Shown here: positions 26,701 to 36,153 of the stretch, one piece after another
Position numbering within the stretch: position 1 is the first letter of the stretch
Layout: each line of letters opens with the position of its first letter
Source of the DNA: Opisthorchis felineus
Taxonomy: Eukaryota; Platyhelminthes; Trematoda; Opisthorchiida; Opisthorchiidae
Assembly (NCBI GenBank): GCA_004794785.1
Contig: SJOL01007572.1
Location: 333,238-397,237, forward strand
Length of the DNA stretch: 64,000 nucleotides
Direction of reading: 5' to 3'
The notes under the pieces: model-generated
What the model was told of the DNA's origin: nothing
Database searches by the model: none
Seen by the model: the letters and a program-made list of their open reading frames with translations, nothing else
Program-made: the position numbers and the translations under genes

Positions 26701-29700
26701 AGCGTGGTAGGATTAAATAACATCGATCGCATCGCATAACCGCTACATTATAGCAATGAAATTTTTATTTTTCACCGCCTTTAGGAGGGTACACTTCAAT
26801 AGTTCTCATTTGTTAAAGTGAGTACCTCAGATATTTTAAACTGATACAACTCTGTGATGAATATACACTGATGCAACGTGCTGAAACCGCATAAGGATCG
26901 ATGGACCCAAACATCAGGGTCATTGTGGAATGGAGATAAAGCCCAGTGGGGTCAAAACAAAATGGGACTTCATCAGGAAGTTGTATTGCACCGCAACATC
27001 TGGAACAGTTATGAAGAACAGGAATGCCCAGCTCTACCATACATCTATTGTGCTGAATAAACCCTAATTTTGGGCAGTCGACGCTTCTCACTTATGCCAA
27101 ATCACCTACCTATGTCTACCCGTTTGGAAAGCTGACAACAATTTATGTGATACGGAAATCTACCAGTAAAGATCATTCACTTCAGCCGGAACGATTCGAC
27201 GTTGATCAAAGTGCCTAAAAAAATTAACCCACTGGCCCGCCTGTTACACAGTTCCTTGAAATCTGCCGAAACTCTCAACCCAAACACGCTTTTGCACTGA
27301 TCCGTTAACCCTCTTACACTGTTAACGAAACTAATCTGAGTGTAAAACATGTGAATAAACGCTGTGGCTACTTTCGAGTGGGGGCAGGGAAATTTTCGCA
27401 ATTCGATCACTAGCAGCGCGTAAACGGGACAGCCCCTATACAATTCGTCCATAAACGCGTCTTTATTAAAAGACTTGAGTAGAACACTGCTGGGACCATA
27501 TTGTGGGAGAGATTATTTTCAAGGGATACTAACCGCGAATGACACACCGCCGTTTCCTCGGACAGAAAACCTTAGAGTGTCAGTCTGTAGCTGATCAAAC
27601 AATTCCTTTAAAAATAGCCGGAGAGCAGTTGAAGTTCAATGTGAATGCTGATGCATACTCATATATGACTGCATCAAGCGGTTAAATCACACAGCAATCC
27701 GCAACTTTTCCACTTTCAAGTAGTGGCCGCGTAATAGCCGCTTTTGGTAGAGAACTTTTTTCTGTGGATATAAAGGACACCCAAGTTCTCTTCCAGAAGG
27801 TCTGTGTGTCTGGACCTCTCCTTATGCCATCCACTTTAGTTGAAGACTGTGTTGCCTCACATCACTATTGTCTTAGAACCTGACTGTTTTTGCCTGATGT
27901 TTTTTAACTGTCAGTTAACGGAGTCCCGTCGGAGGCGCCTGTCAGTAGTGATGGTCCTGAAAGCTACACATTTTCTTGTGTTGTGCATCTTCATAAATAG
28001 AAGAACTTCCAAGGAGCGAAAGCTCAATGGCGAACATTCCACTTGTGTCACGCAGAAGATCACACTTACGTCACAGTAGAGCGTCAGAACACATCGTATC
28101 AGAACATAACATTCTGAGTGTTAATATATTTGTACTTCCGTCTCCCGATCCTAAATCTACACGAGATGTTGCAGATTCTCTTTGAAGAAACCAAGCCACT
28201 TCTCGGCGTTTATTGTGTTATCGCTGCTCGACTAAAGTTTCAGTCACTTTTCAGGATCCCGTGTGCCGACTACAGGCCGATTGCTGCAAGGTCGAGATGG
28301 CACTGTGTGATTGCAGGCGTATGCTCAGCAAAGTGTCCCAACTCGATGAAAAGAACGGTGATCCAATACAGAAAGTGAATCAATAGTGTATTTCCAGTAG
28401 ATTAGATACAATGAGTTTCTACAATCGAATCTCCGTAAACCATACGGATAAGCCACATACCGCTTTCGAGGTCTGTGGGGGCCCGACATTCTATTAGTAG
28501 TGACAAACGGACTGATAGGTTTTCACCGGGTAGCCAACGAACTTATTGCCACAGGAAAACCATAAGACATTTTTTGCCCCTCTGCCTCTGCTGTCTCTTG
28601 GCGAGACAGCTGACCATGATTGTCATCGGAGGCTATTTTTCGACGTAGCAAAATTGTAGTATCAAGTTCAATGAAAGAATTGTCTTGCTTAAGCATAATA
28701 AAACTCTTAGACCACGAAGTGGTCAACCATGGTACTGAACCCGATCCGGAGCAACTAAACCTACTGGATGACCGCTCTGTATCAACTGACATTAAGCCCA
28801 GTCCCACTGCTCTCTTACCATTTCCAGTGGGTCAGTGTTCCTAAAGTAAGATCTTACTTTCCTCGGTAGTTGTGTTAGTTCTGACGGAGGTTTATCTGAT
28901 GGAGTCAGTGCACCCAAATGGCATATCACTAGGTCTCAAGGTGCGCGTGTATCAGGCACAGTAAGGGCTGTATGGTTGTACAGTTTCTAGATATACCTTT
29001 GCTGACAGATGGTGTGAGGCGTCTTCAGATACTTAATCACCGATATCTTAGAAGCATTGCTGGTGTCGGATGGTGGTAGTGGATTCGTAGCGACGTAGTT
29101 AACTATGCGACGTAATCGCACATTGTAACCAGATATTTTTGATTGATTGTTTGTTTGTCTACCTGTCTGATTTGACACCTCAGGCCATACGAATGAGTCA
29201 GTCATCCTTGTGGCACGTATGCCTTCGGTGTGGAATTTATAAGACGATGCACTAACTATCGCGAACACTTTATGAACAAACCCCTCTATCCTGATAAGTC
29301 TGTCAGCGAGGACCATCACAAAGTTCAAAGATGAGGACACCAGTACCTAGATAGTAACCATTTGAAAACGTTCGAAATCGTCTGACGTGTGAACGTTCCT
29401 TCCCACTCGACGTTCGCTTACTCCACACGACCCGTATTCCTGGTGGAGCAAATTTAACCGAAGACCCTCATGTGGTGCACACATAGTGTATGAACCAGGT
29501 GACACCCCGCACTCTGAGTTAACACGGCTGTGGATTCTGTATTGTAAGTTCTGCCTCAGCTGTGGCAGACGGAAGAACACTGAAGTTATTCTGACTCAGA
29601 TAAAACGTTCATAATCCCAGCGTACCGATACAACGTGACCGGTCCCGAATGCAAAACTAATAAAAAAATAATACACCAGAATATGACAGGTGAGCCGTCC

Positions 29701-32700
29701 AGTGGAAGTGGTTCTCTGATTTGACCTTAACTTCTGCAACAGTGGGAAGTAAAACGAATAATTTTCATCCTAGACCGACATGTGTTGGCTAAAAGAATTA
29801 AGCCATGTGGAATATCAAGCCGTCAGAACAAGTGCATGGTTTGCTGCTGTTCGTGCAACACCTCAACGTGTAGGTTCCTATATTGGGTACGCAGTGTTGT
29901 AATGTCTTACTTATGCGTGGTGCTAGTAACAGTGAGTACTGACTGGGTATAAACAAGCCTTGTGTAACTACAATGGTTAGAATAAAAAAACCGTTACGTT
30001 TAATAAAACCTCGTGTGCGTTTTATTCTGAAGGCGAAATAGGGACAACCAAACAAATGTACACAGTCAAACCCATTTTATGTAGACTGGTGGACAGATTT
30101 GCTAATAAGCCATCCCCAAAACACACATATGTGGCCCCCGGTGTTTAGTCAAGCATTGATTCGATTTGATCAATAAAACAGTGGTCACAGAAGTGACTAC
30201 AACCGTCTCCACAGACACACATTTCTGTGGTAGTCCAATTCAGCAGATAAGGTCACGAAAAAAGCCGTGATTAGAACTCACCAACAGCGAAGCTAAATAA
30301 AGTGGATGCGTTTGGAGCAACAAGGTGATTTTTGTCCTTCCTACTTTTTTGTCGAAATGTTGCAACACCCAGGCAACATTATCTCCTGAACTTATGGGAG
30401 AATTTCTCCTCGTCTCCTAGAGCGGTTCGGCACCCGTTGTGCTCGATTAGCACTGATGTTGGTTAGCATTACCGGTTCACTTAGATTACGAGTCACTTCC
30501 TTGGGTAACTTACAAACAAACTCAAACGGAAAAAACTGCTGTGAAATTGTATGAACTACTGTGATTATTTTGTCAGGATCAGCCACACAACAACCAAAAC
30601 GGATCAGTGATAAAACATCACGAAAGGGAGAACGGCTTACCAACAGCGGGTAGCTCTGGAAGATCCACGCTGCTCATGAAGAGATAGCGATCGCATCGGG
30701 GTGCCCAAGTTGCTTTGATATGTATGGCTTTAGTGCCATGGTTTGACGGCATCGTAGTTATCCAACACAGTATTTTGACCGAGCGGTTGACTAAAAACGA
30801 CAGACGATATGATGGTATAGGTCAACGGTTGCGAAGGTGCAAATCACTTGACAGGAAGGCAAACCTTCCAGAATCCCGTTTCACGTTTTACAGAAAAAGG
30901 AAACTGTCACCCCGAAGGCCGGCGCAAATAGACACAATGGTAATTAGGAAGGTGCCCTCTGAGATCAACAGTGGTAAACGTGCTCAACACAAGAGGGGCC
31001 AGACAGCCACACTGACAGTTCGTAATCTTTTCCCAAATAATTTGGAAGTGATGTTTAAAAACCTCTCAAGATGAGAAAGAGCAATAACCTACATTAGTCA
31101 TACGGTTCTCAGACCGCACGACGGAATTTTTCCACCCTAAGAATGATCAGACAACCAAGATAACTTTCCTAGGCGTTTGCACCGGTTTCACAAACCACTT
31201 TGCTGTCGCGACAGCAGGCGAATCGCCCCATACCTGAACGGTTGAAGGCGTGACAGCAACATATTATTATTTTCTATTTTGCACCGCGTTGTCTAGTCAC
31301 TTGTCGGCATTCAGTACCATAGGTACGTTACAAGCGGTTGTTCAAAGTGCACTCAAAACAAGAAAGACGAAACCCCGAAGCGACTGTTGGCAGAGTGACA
31401 GGCGGAAGGATGAGTAGTTGTTGTCCTGCAAAACGTCAAATAGGGTTTGTAGTTTGGGGTCGCCTGAGTATCATGTCACGAATAACTATAGATCTGAACT
31501 GTACATATTTCGAGTTTTTACCGAGCAAACAACTAAGTGGGACAGCGTAATGAGCTGTCCATCGTAGAACCACCTGAGGCGGACAGTATTTTTCCCTATG
31601 TAGTTGTTACCTTGGAATTCCGTACTTCATAAAAGCAATCAGCGGGCAGCACACACCTGAAGCAGTCGTTTGCCGTTATTTGTGCGTATCCAGATGAGTC
31701 TCAGATGCGCTAAGGCTGTTCACGTTTACACCCAGATCTCCAGCAACCACAACGATATCCAGGATATTAACCCACCGTAACAGGGCAATCGGTACGTCAT
31801 AAAGCTTGTTTTTGATAGTGTCAGAGCTAAATTCGGTTGTGGCGTACGCAGACACAACAGACAACACTCAGCTTCCCGCTCGTGAGACTCCTTCACGGAC
31901 GTTGCCAGACGAACCGGACATGGGCGACTATCGACGGGTATTCACCAAAGCAAGGGTCCTTCGGCCCAGTGACCAAGGATAACGCCGATCCCTGTACGTT
32001 TTACCGCAGCGGCCTCTGGATTACCAGGGATGTGCACCCGAAAGCTGGTGGAGAGTGGTGGGGCGGTTAGCTCAACCATTGTGCTCGCGCTTTGAAATAC
32101 TGTTTCTAATAAACAGCATACAAACGTCAACCGAGTCTAGTGTGGAAGCACGAGAAGTAGGTTGTCCTGCTTGCCTCAGATTGTGAACATTAAAGGCAGT
32201 CAGACAGACGGGGCGCCCAGGACCGAAGATTGGTTTCGAGATGCCTGAGGCTGTTGGCACCTGATGATGCGCAGATGCTGCAGTTAAGACCGATGCAAAG
32301 CGAACAAGGATGTCAGTCCTAAGGACCTACAGGGACAAAGCTATTAGTGGAGTGTGGAGGGAGGAAACAGAAGGTACATAAAAAAGAGAAGGAAGGCGCT
32401 AGCAGTAGAATATTTTCACTTGCCCATCCTGCCCTACTCATTAAGGCAATCCAGGTTATGTCACCACGCAAAGTCCGATGGGGCATAACATTTTTACTTG
32501 TAGAAATCATGGCTGTACGTGGACTGGAATACTTCCAAGTATCCCAGACCTAGACAAGATGGCAATTAGGGTCCTCGACCAAACCCTTTGGCTCAAACGC
32601 CTGATCGCAAGTCAGCAGTGTTTAACGGAAAATGCCAGTGCATTACATTTTTGAAGAGAAAAAGTCACGACACATGTTTTAACCCCAAACCTGGAGGACC

Positions 32701-33870
32701 AGGAAACTGTATTGGTCAGACTTCTGACCACTGATCAACCCGGTACGAGACTGTGAGCCGCACCGACACTCAGTACAGTCCAATGGGTCACGGAGGCACA
32801 TAAAGCGTCATACCACGTTATGGTCCAGTCTCAGCAAGAAATCGATCATGAAATTTTAGGTTACTGTTAGTGCATCTCGCATTCTAGGATTTGGTCCGAG
32901 TGATTCCCACTGTGCCTGATTGGAGACGCTGCAAGATATGGTTGCCAACCCATCTCATTGGCGCTCATGCTGCCTGTTTCTATCCCGAGCGTTTGAATGA
33001 GTGTCATGAGGTGTAGGCATTTCGGGGTTATTGTGGTTGGTTAGTACTATGTTCCGTCTCCATCCACTTTTACTCTTTTATTTACAATAAGGCTTTCAAA
33101 CAAACTATGGTTGTACGGCAACGGAGCATCAGAGTTTAATCACTGATGTACTGTTGAGGATGATGACAATGATGGTGGTGATGGTAACCTCATACCGATT
33201 TTTAAGGGGCTCATAGAAATGACGTCGGGCAGTCGGAGCGCATCAGCTGTTTACGGAAGTAGTACCTCAGCAAGACCCAACTCTCCTGCAATGAAAATAA
33301 TCTTTCAGAGCTTGTAACACCAAATTTGTCTCAGAATGAGTCCAATAATTCGTTTGTTGTTTTCTCCAAAGAGCTAGTGTCCGACACTGAAATATAAAAT
33401 AGTACGACGTTCAGAGATAACTAAGAGTGAAATACCAGCGGACAATAAATGCCATGAACTCTGTTTACCACCTGCAACCTCGAAAGTAGTATATGAGCAG
33501 TAGCTAGTAGTTTCTATGACTAGCCACCGGGGAACCAGCCACAATTCGAGAGAAAAAAGTCAGTAGTTTAGGAGGGGAAATCATCAAACCAAACATCAAG
33601 TGCTTCTATGGTATTGAGGCTGAATCCCAGCATTATGAATACTGCCGGCCTAGACCCCATATTATGATGGAATGAAAACCTACCGAATGGGCAATAATAC
33701 TGGCATGAAAAGAACGCAGAAATAAACAAAACAGCCGATCGCTCACCTGGTTCTGAAAGTTCGGGAGCCAGTTTCACTAACATAGGTATCCGACCATAGT
33801 TAAGGCCCATAAGCATGACGAGTGTGCTTCCAAAAAGTGCACCGAATAGGAAAATTTGCAGCTTTGTCAC
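8599..33870 (-). CDS. C1GALT1: Core 1 beta-1,3-galactosyltransferase gene (six exons)
   Basis: Predicted GT31 enzyme that adds beta-1,3 galactose from UDP-Gal to GalNAc-alpha-Ser/Thr in the Golgi, making core 1 O-glycan (T antigen). Join: 33870-33747, 30790-30641, 25462-25263, 19259-19118, 13225-13083, 8709-8599. Exon lengths 124+150+200+142+143+111 = 870 nt, 289 residues plus stop; intron phases 1, 1, 0, 1, 0 all agree. Seen: hydrophobic anchor about residues 6-24, ILCW at 48-51, KATW at 67-70, ADDDTY at 127-132 (DxD metal/UDP site), GGAGY at 168-172, EDL at 201-203, CC at 257-258 and FHY at 265-267, all in family order. The DDD motif argues against the chaperone COSMC. It is shorter than the human enzyme (about 363 residues), mainly in stem and C-terminus. 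An extra stem exon in intron 1 cannot be excluded, although the existing phases fit. Introns total about 24.4 kb and carry transposon relics. No nearby minus-strand AATAAA was seen; the first candidate is 7940-7945. Confidence 0.9.
8710..13082 (-). other. C1GALT1 intron 5
   Basis: 4.4 kb intron bounded by GTGAGT and CAG. It holds a plus-strand tRNA-derived SINE at about 12555-12748. The open frames here (for example 8858-9100, 9824-10108 plus, 12063-12269 minus) resemble no family I know and lie inside the intron. Otherwise nothing is recognised. Confidence 0.75.
12555..12748 (+). mobile_element. tRNA-derived SINE, copy 2
   Basis: Plus-strand member of the same SINE family, in C1GALT1 intron 5. 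The head is GGCTCGGTGGTTAGACC, the B-box region is CGTGGTTGAAACCCGACC, then the shared body and CACCGAAAGGGTGCTAC, ending in an ATGA tetranucleotide tail (AATGAATGAATTATTG). Its tail differs from copy 1. It lies antisense to the gene. Confidence 0.85.
13083..13225 (-). CDS. C1GALT1: C1GALT1 exon 5
   Basis: Acceptor TTTTCTTTTCAACAG is pyrimidine-rich. The exon completes the Gly codon, then reads [20 protein letters not shown] and [10 protein letters not shown]. This corresponds to the family's GxCLxxxGV...D(T/S)RDxxGxxxFxPFxPE region. The Arg-Asp of the usual motif is Val-Asp here, and Pro-Phe is partly changed, so this stretch is diverged. It ends NHKQ at donor GTGAGT (13082-13077), phase 0. 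The exact 3' boundary is supported by phase and by the match of the next exon. Residues 206-253. Confidence 0.85.
13226..19117 (-). other. C1GALT1 intron 4
   Basis: 5.9 kb intron between GTAAGC and a pyrimidine-rich CAG. I see no recognisable genes, hairpins or repeat copies. A plus-strand 113-codon frame at 13773-14114 and a minus-strand frame at 14744-15055 have no family resemblance. Confidence 0.75.
19118..19259 (-). CDS. C1GALT1: C1GALT1 exon 4: GGAGY acceptor-loop segment
   Basis: Follows acceptor CTCCAG. It encodes [18 protein letters not shown], then a helix ALRLIVQGM and [10 protein letters not shown]. The QGYxSGGAGYV block and the E-D-L block with the catalytic-base region are conserved in C1GALT1. 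It ends with one base of a Gly codon before donor GTAAGC (19117-19112). Residues 159-206. Joining exon 3 (phase 0) and exon 5 (phase 1) is clean. Reading through the donor gives LLTFVQSG, which does not match the family. Confidence 0.93.
20776..20801 (+). repeat. AATG/ATGA tetranucleotide run
   Basis: About six tandem tetranucleotides (CTGAATGAATGAATG...). It resembles the tail of SINE copy 2, but the preceding sequence does not match the SINE body, so it may be an independent microsatellite. Confidence 0.7.
21487..21510. repeat. Short palindrome with TATAAA centre
   Basis: Arms TTTGGCTGTAT and ATACAGCCAAA (11 bp) around two bases. Inside intron 3; function unknown. Confidence 0.7.
22157..22243 (-). 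repeat. Dispersed repeat R2, copy 2
   Basis: Reverse-complement match to 2603-2690 with only about ten differences. The two copies diverge sharply at both ends, which suggests this stretch is an insertion unit or a shared fragment of one. Confidence 0.7.
22355..22678 (-). other. Lys-rich open frame, uncertain
   Basis: 107 codons on the minus strand beginning at TTG, with an upstream in-frame TGA. The N-terminus is rich in Lys and Arg ([15 protein letters not shown]). It lies inside C1GALT1 intron 3 on the same strand. I recognise no family. It may be chance or a relic exon; no clear donor site was seen. Confidence 0.15.
25263..25462 (-). CDS. C1GALT1: C1GALT1 exon 3: DDD metal-binding segment
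   Basis: Contains [12 protein letters not shown], the helix [10 protein letters not shown], then [17 protein letters not shown], the DxD-type motif that coordinates Mn2+ and UDP-galactose in GT31 enzymes, and ends VLLGHAHK before donor GTGAGT (25262-25257). The acceptor is either the TAG before 25462 or a CAG six bases further in; both keep phase 1 and differ by two residues (Ala-Ala-Val against Val). Residues 92-158. It is the strongest single exon for the family call. Confidence 0.95.
25463..30640 (-). other. C1GALT1 intron 2
   Basis: 5.2 kb intron between donor GTAAG and acceptor TTTTTTAG. I see no recognised coding sequence. The frames at 28523-28807 and 28987-29340 look like chance, with no family motifs or good splice contexts. 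Confidence 0.75.
30641..30790 (-). CDS. C1GALT1: C1GALT1 exon 2: first catalytic segment
   Basis: This exon is not visible as an ATG-initiated frame. After acceptor TTTTTAG (AG at 30792-30791) it encodes [12 protein letters not shown], then [14 protein letters not shown], then [14 protein letters not shown]. It ends with one base before donor GTAAG (30640-30636). The LCW block, the His-x-Lys-x-Thr-Trp block and the FMSS block are the family's first beta strands of the GT31 fold, lining the UDP site. Residues 42-92 of the assembled protein. Both split codons are phase 1 and fit exons 1 and 3. Confidence 0.9.
31676..32260 (-). pseudogene. LINE endonuclease relic (RTE-like)
   Basis: Minus-strand pieces in element order and three frames. 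32260-32072 has [17 protein letters not shown], the (A/S)xNVRTL start of an APE-type endonuclease. 32130-31942 overlaps it with CCLLETVFQ, degraded from the SETR(I/L)Q motif. 31867-31676 has [12 protein letters not shown] and [13 protein letters not shown], the SAYAP and GDxN motifs. The catalytic Asn of GDxN is not in place and frames are broken, so it is dead. No RT half is attached. The flatworm RTE-like affinity is my recollection of family style. Confidence 0.75.
32893..33182 (+). repeat. Dispersed repeat R1, copy 1
   Basis: About 290 bases similar to 58933-59213. Shared blocks include TTGGAGACGCTGCAAGATATGG, ACAATAAGGCTTTCA and ATGGTTGTACGGCA. It ends in GATGATG/GGTGGTGATGG-rich sequence. 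Probably the 3' end of a non-LTR element, but not proven. Confidence 0.75.
33747..33870 (-). CDS. C1GALT1: C1GALT1 exon 1: cytoplasmic tail and membrane anchor
   Basis: The frame begins at ATG 33870-33868 ([10 protein letters not shown]...) with only four residues before a hydrophobic run of about 19 residues, typical of a type II Golgi anchor, followed by a short basic/proline stem. It ends as CCA G before donor GTGAGC (33746-33741), leaving phase 1. The open frame continues past the donor, but that part does not resemble the family. No TATA box is obvious upstream. The assignment as exon 1 rests on membrane topology, strand, order and phase, not on conserved catalytic sequence, so it is the least certain exon along with the exon 1-2 join. 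Confidence 0.75.
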
Positions 33871-34192
33871 GTTGATACCTATCTCAACCCTCTTAATGAG
33901 CAGGGGATAAGAGAAACGTAAATAAAGGTTTGTTAGAAGGCAAACTCACATGGTCAAAAATCACATTTACAAAAAGAAAATGGAACAGGAAAAGTTATTC
34001 CACAGCTCATATTTGGTTAATGAATAACCCGCACATTTCGCAAACACATATTTTGTGGTGTAAGGACGTCTGACAGAGTGCTAAAGATCATCTGGAATCC
34101 GGCGGGTTATAAGATTTCCATCAGAACAAATAAGTATGTCTACGCCTCACGTACACGACCTATGGATGATAAGCTTTATTTTTCCCATCCTT

Positions 34193-34355
34193 GATATCAT
34201 CATCATCATCATAACCATTATCATCTTTCACTATCAACGCTAAGATCATCATCATCATCATCAACAACACCATTGTCATCGGCATCATGTTACCATCACC
34301 ATCACCACCAAAGTCGTCGTCGATACCACTATCAGCATTGTCATTATCATTATCA
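34193..34355 (+). repeat. ATC/CAT/CAC trinucleotide microsatellite
   Basis: Runs of ATCATCATC interspersed with ACC, AAC and CAC triplets over about 160 bases. The plus-strand frame across it encodes a His-rich string only because of the repeat. It lies about 320 bases upstream of the C1GALT1 start codon, so it could sit in the promoter or 5' UTR. Confidence 0.85.
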
Positions 34356-35910
34356 GTCGGGCAGGCCCAACATCATCTGTGAACCTCAACCAAAACAAAT
34401 CCGTCATAAAACACAGGACACTTTTGAGCTGGGCTGCCCAGCTGAGAATTTACACCTTGCTCACCATTGGAAGCGATTACGTGCTATGTTCTCGGGGTTT
34501 CGAACCGCGTTCGAGTGGAATCACGTAAACCCCAGGCAAAATGGCGCAAAGACTCCACAGCACTCTTACGGCTTTCCCTCCACTAAGCTTTCGCCAGCTT
34601 GAATTTGAGGTGGGAAATTCATCGTTTTCTGACAAAGGCTAAACATACCAACCAACCTAGATTCGGAAGCTTTATCTCTTATTCTAGTGAGTTCAGCTCA
34701 CTAGCTGGTTCTCGATTGCGGATCACTACAGTAGGTATATTTTGCAGACAGCCAACGACTGGTATGCTACAAAGACATTGAGAAAAAATTGTTGAATTTG
34801 CCTGAGATGTTAGATTCGAAGAGACCAGGTCTCACAGACTGAAAGTAAGATTGTTTTGACAGTTGTTTTAAAGAAGAGTTCTTTTAGGTCAGTGCCACTT
34901 TCGATGACTAGGAGGCACAAGTTAACAAATATAGCGTGATTGCGCGTGCACTAACTTCATTTTTCGCAGTGCAGTACCAGTCTACGCAGCAGCCAAGGTA
35001 TGGAAACCAATCAATAAACTCAGTTTTTTCGTCCGGAGATTTGAAATAGGCAGAAGTTGATTGCCATCCTAAAGTAAAACTTTGTATTTTGAAGATTCCA
35101 CGTGAAGATCATAACATGGGACCGCTTTCGATATTTTATTAGGAGCAGTTTGTGCAGACGTTCAGTCACCACGTAAGAAAACAACATTGCCAACATAATG
35201 CAGAAAACAAATGGTCTTTCTCTAGAAGTCAGTTCGATGTTATACTTATGGTCGGTCCCTTGAAGAGTGAGAACTCCAATGGCAAAAAACCGGAAACATG
35301 GGAACAAACGGCAGGAAGAACAGCTACGAGCATATTCGGAAAAAGCAATCTGGTCGTAGAGTCGAAGGCACCTTCAAAGCCGAGGAAAACCGCAGCCGTT
35401 CGTCTGTGGTATATGTAACGCTTCTGAACCACTTGATGTAAATGCGGATACGATAGGCGCATCCTTGTCTGTTCCCAGTTCTTCAGAGTGATCTCTAATT
35501 GGCCTCTCAGCATAGAGTATGTGCCACAGTCTTATTGAAGCCAGCATTCGTGTTATGACCGGGTTATACTTTTATGGTAGGAGCATCTGCTTCTGGTGCC
35601 TCGTTCTGTTAAAGCGGCGTCACCGATCGGGCTGTTTTTGGAACGCCCTCTTGCTGACAAAATTGTTTAGGGCAGAAACAAAGGTTCACATCAGCGCTTA
35701 GACAGCGCTCTTGGAAGTTAATCGCACCCTCCAACTTGATGGCGTTCCAAGGCAGAAAGCGAGTGGAACTCATGGATAACAACTCGAGTGCACCGGGTTG
35801 TATGAAGGTCATGGGTAGAGGCAGATGGCCAGCAAGACCGGTGTTGAAAACAGTCAATCCTAAGGCCTAGACGCTGGTCTCTGTTATTATTTTTTTAACA
35901 GCAACCTTGA
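34356..35910. other. Unassigned intergenic DNA
   Basis: Frames under 110 codons without motifs; nothing recognised. Confidence 0.5.
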
Positions 35911-36153
35911 TTAACCCACTAATGACTGGTTTCTTGTGGTGAAACGGTTCACGAATACAGCATGCTGCAACAGTCTCATCCATTTCCAGAGCCTTGAGAT
36001 CCCACCAGCTTCTAGCTGTATGTTGGTTTTCCTTGAAGTGCCTATCTTAATTAGGGAGACGACAAGCAACGCAAAGGTTACCACTGCGACTAAGCTCAGC
36101 ACAGCGGAGTAACAAGCGATGACCGGTACGAAGCCGTCAAGAACGGTCAACAT
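35911..36153 (-). other. Possible exon with one membrane segment
   Basis: An 80-codon minus-strand frame starting at ATG 36153. After MLTVLDGFVP it has a hydrophobic run of about 25 residues (VIACYSAVLSLVAVVTFALL and on) followed by basic residues (SRKT), as in a single-pass membrane protein. No homologue is recognised and no strong donor site is seen. It lies about 2 kb upstream of C1GALT1 on the same strand. It could be a first exon of another gene or chance. Confidence 0.25.

Larger units (their letters stand above)
30791..33746 (-). other. C1GALT1 intron 1
   Basis: 3.0 kb intron. It carries a minus-strand LINE endonuclease relic (31676-32260) and a plus-strand copy of dispersed repeat R1 (32893-33182). 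A missing stem exon, if there is one, would lie here; I found none that is convincing. Confidence 0.65.

Noticed and set aside
30392..30643. 83-codon minus frame adjoining C1GALT1 exon 2
   Set aside because: It lies downstream of the exon 2 donor in another frame and has no family resemblance; the true exon is 30790-30641.
34273..34602. His-rich 109-codon plus frame
   Set aside because: The His run is simply the CAT/CAC microsatellite read in frame.
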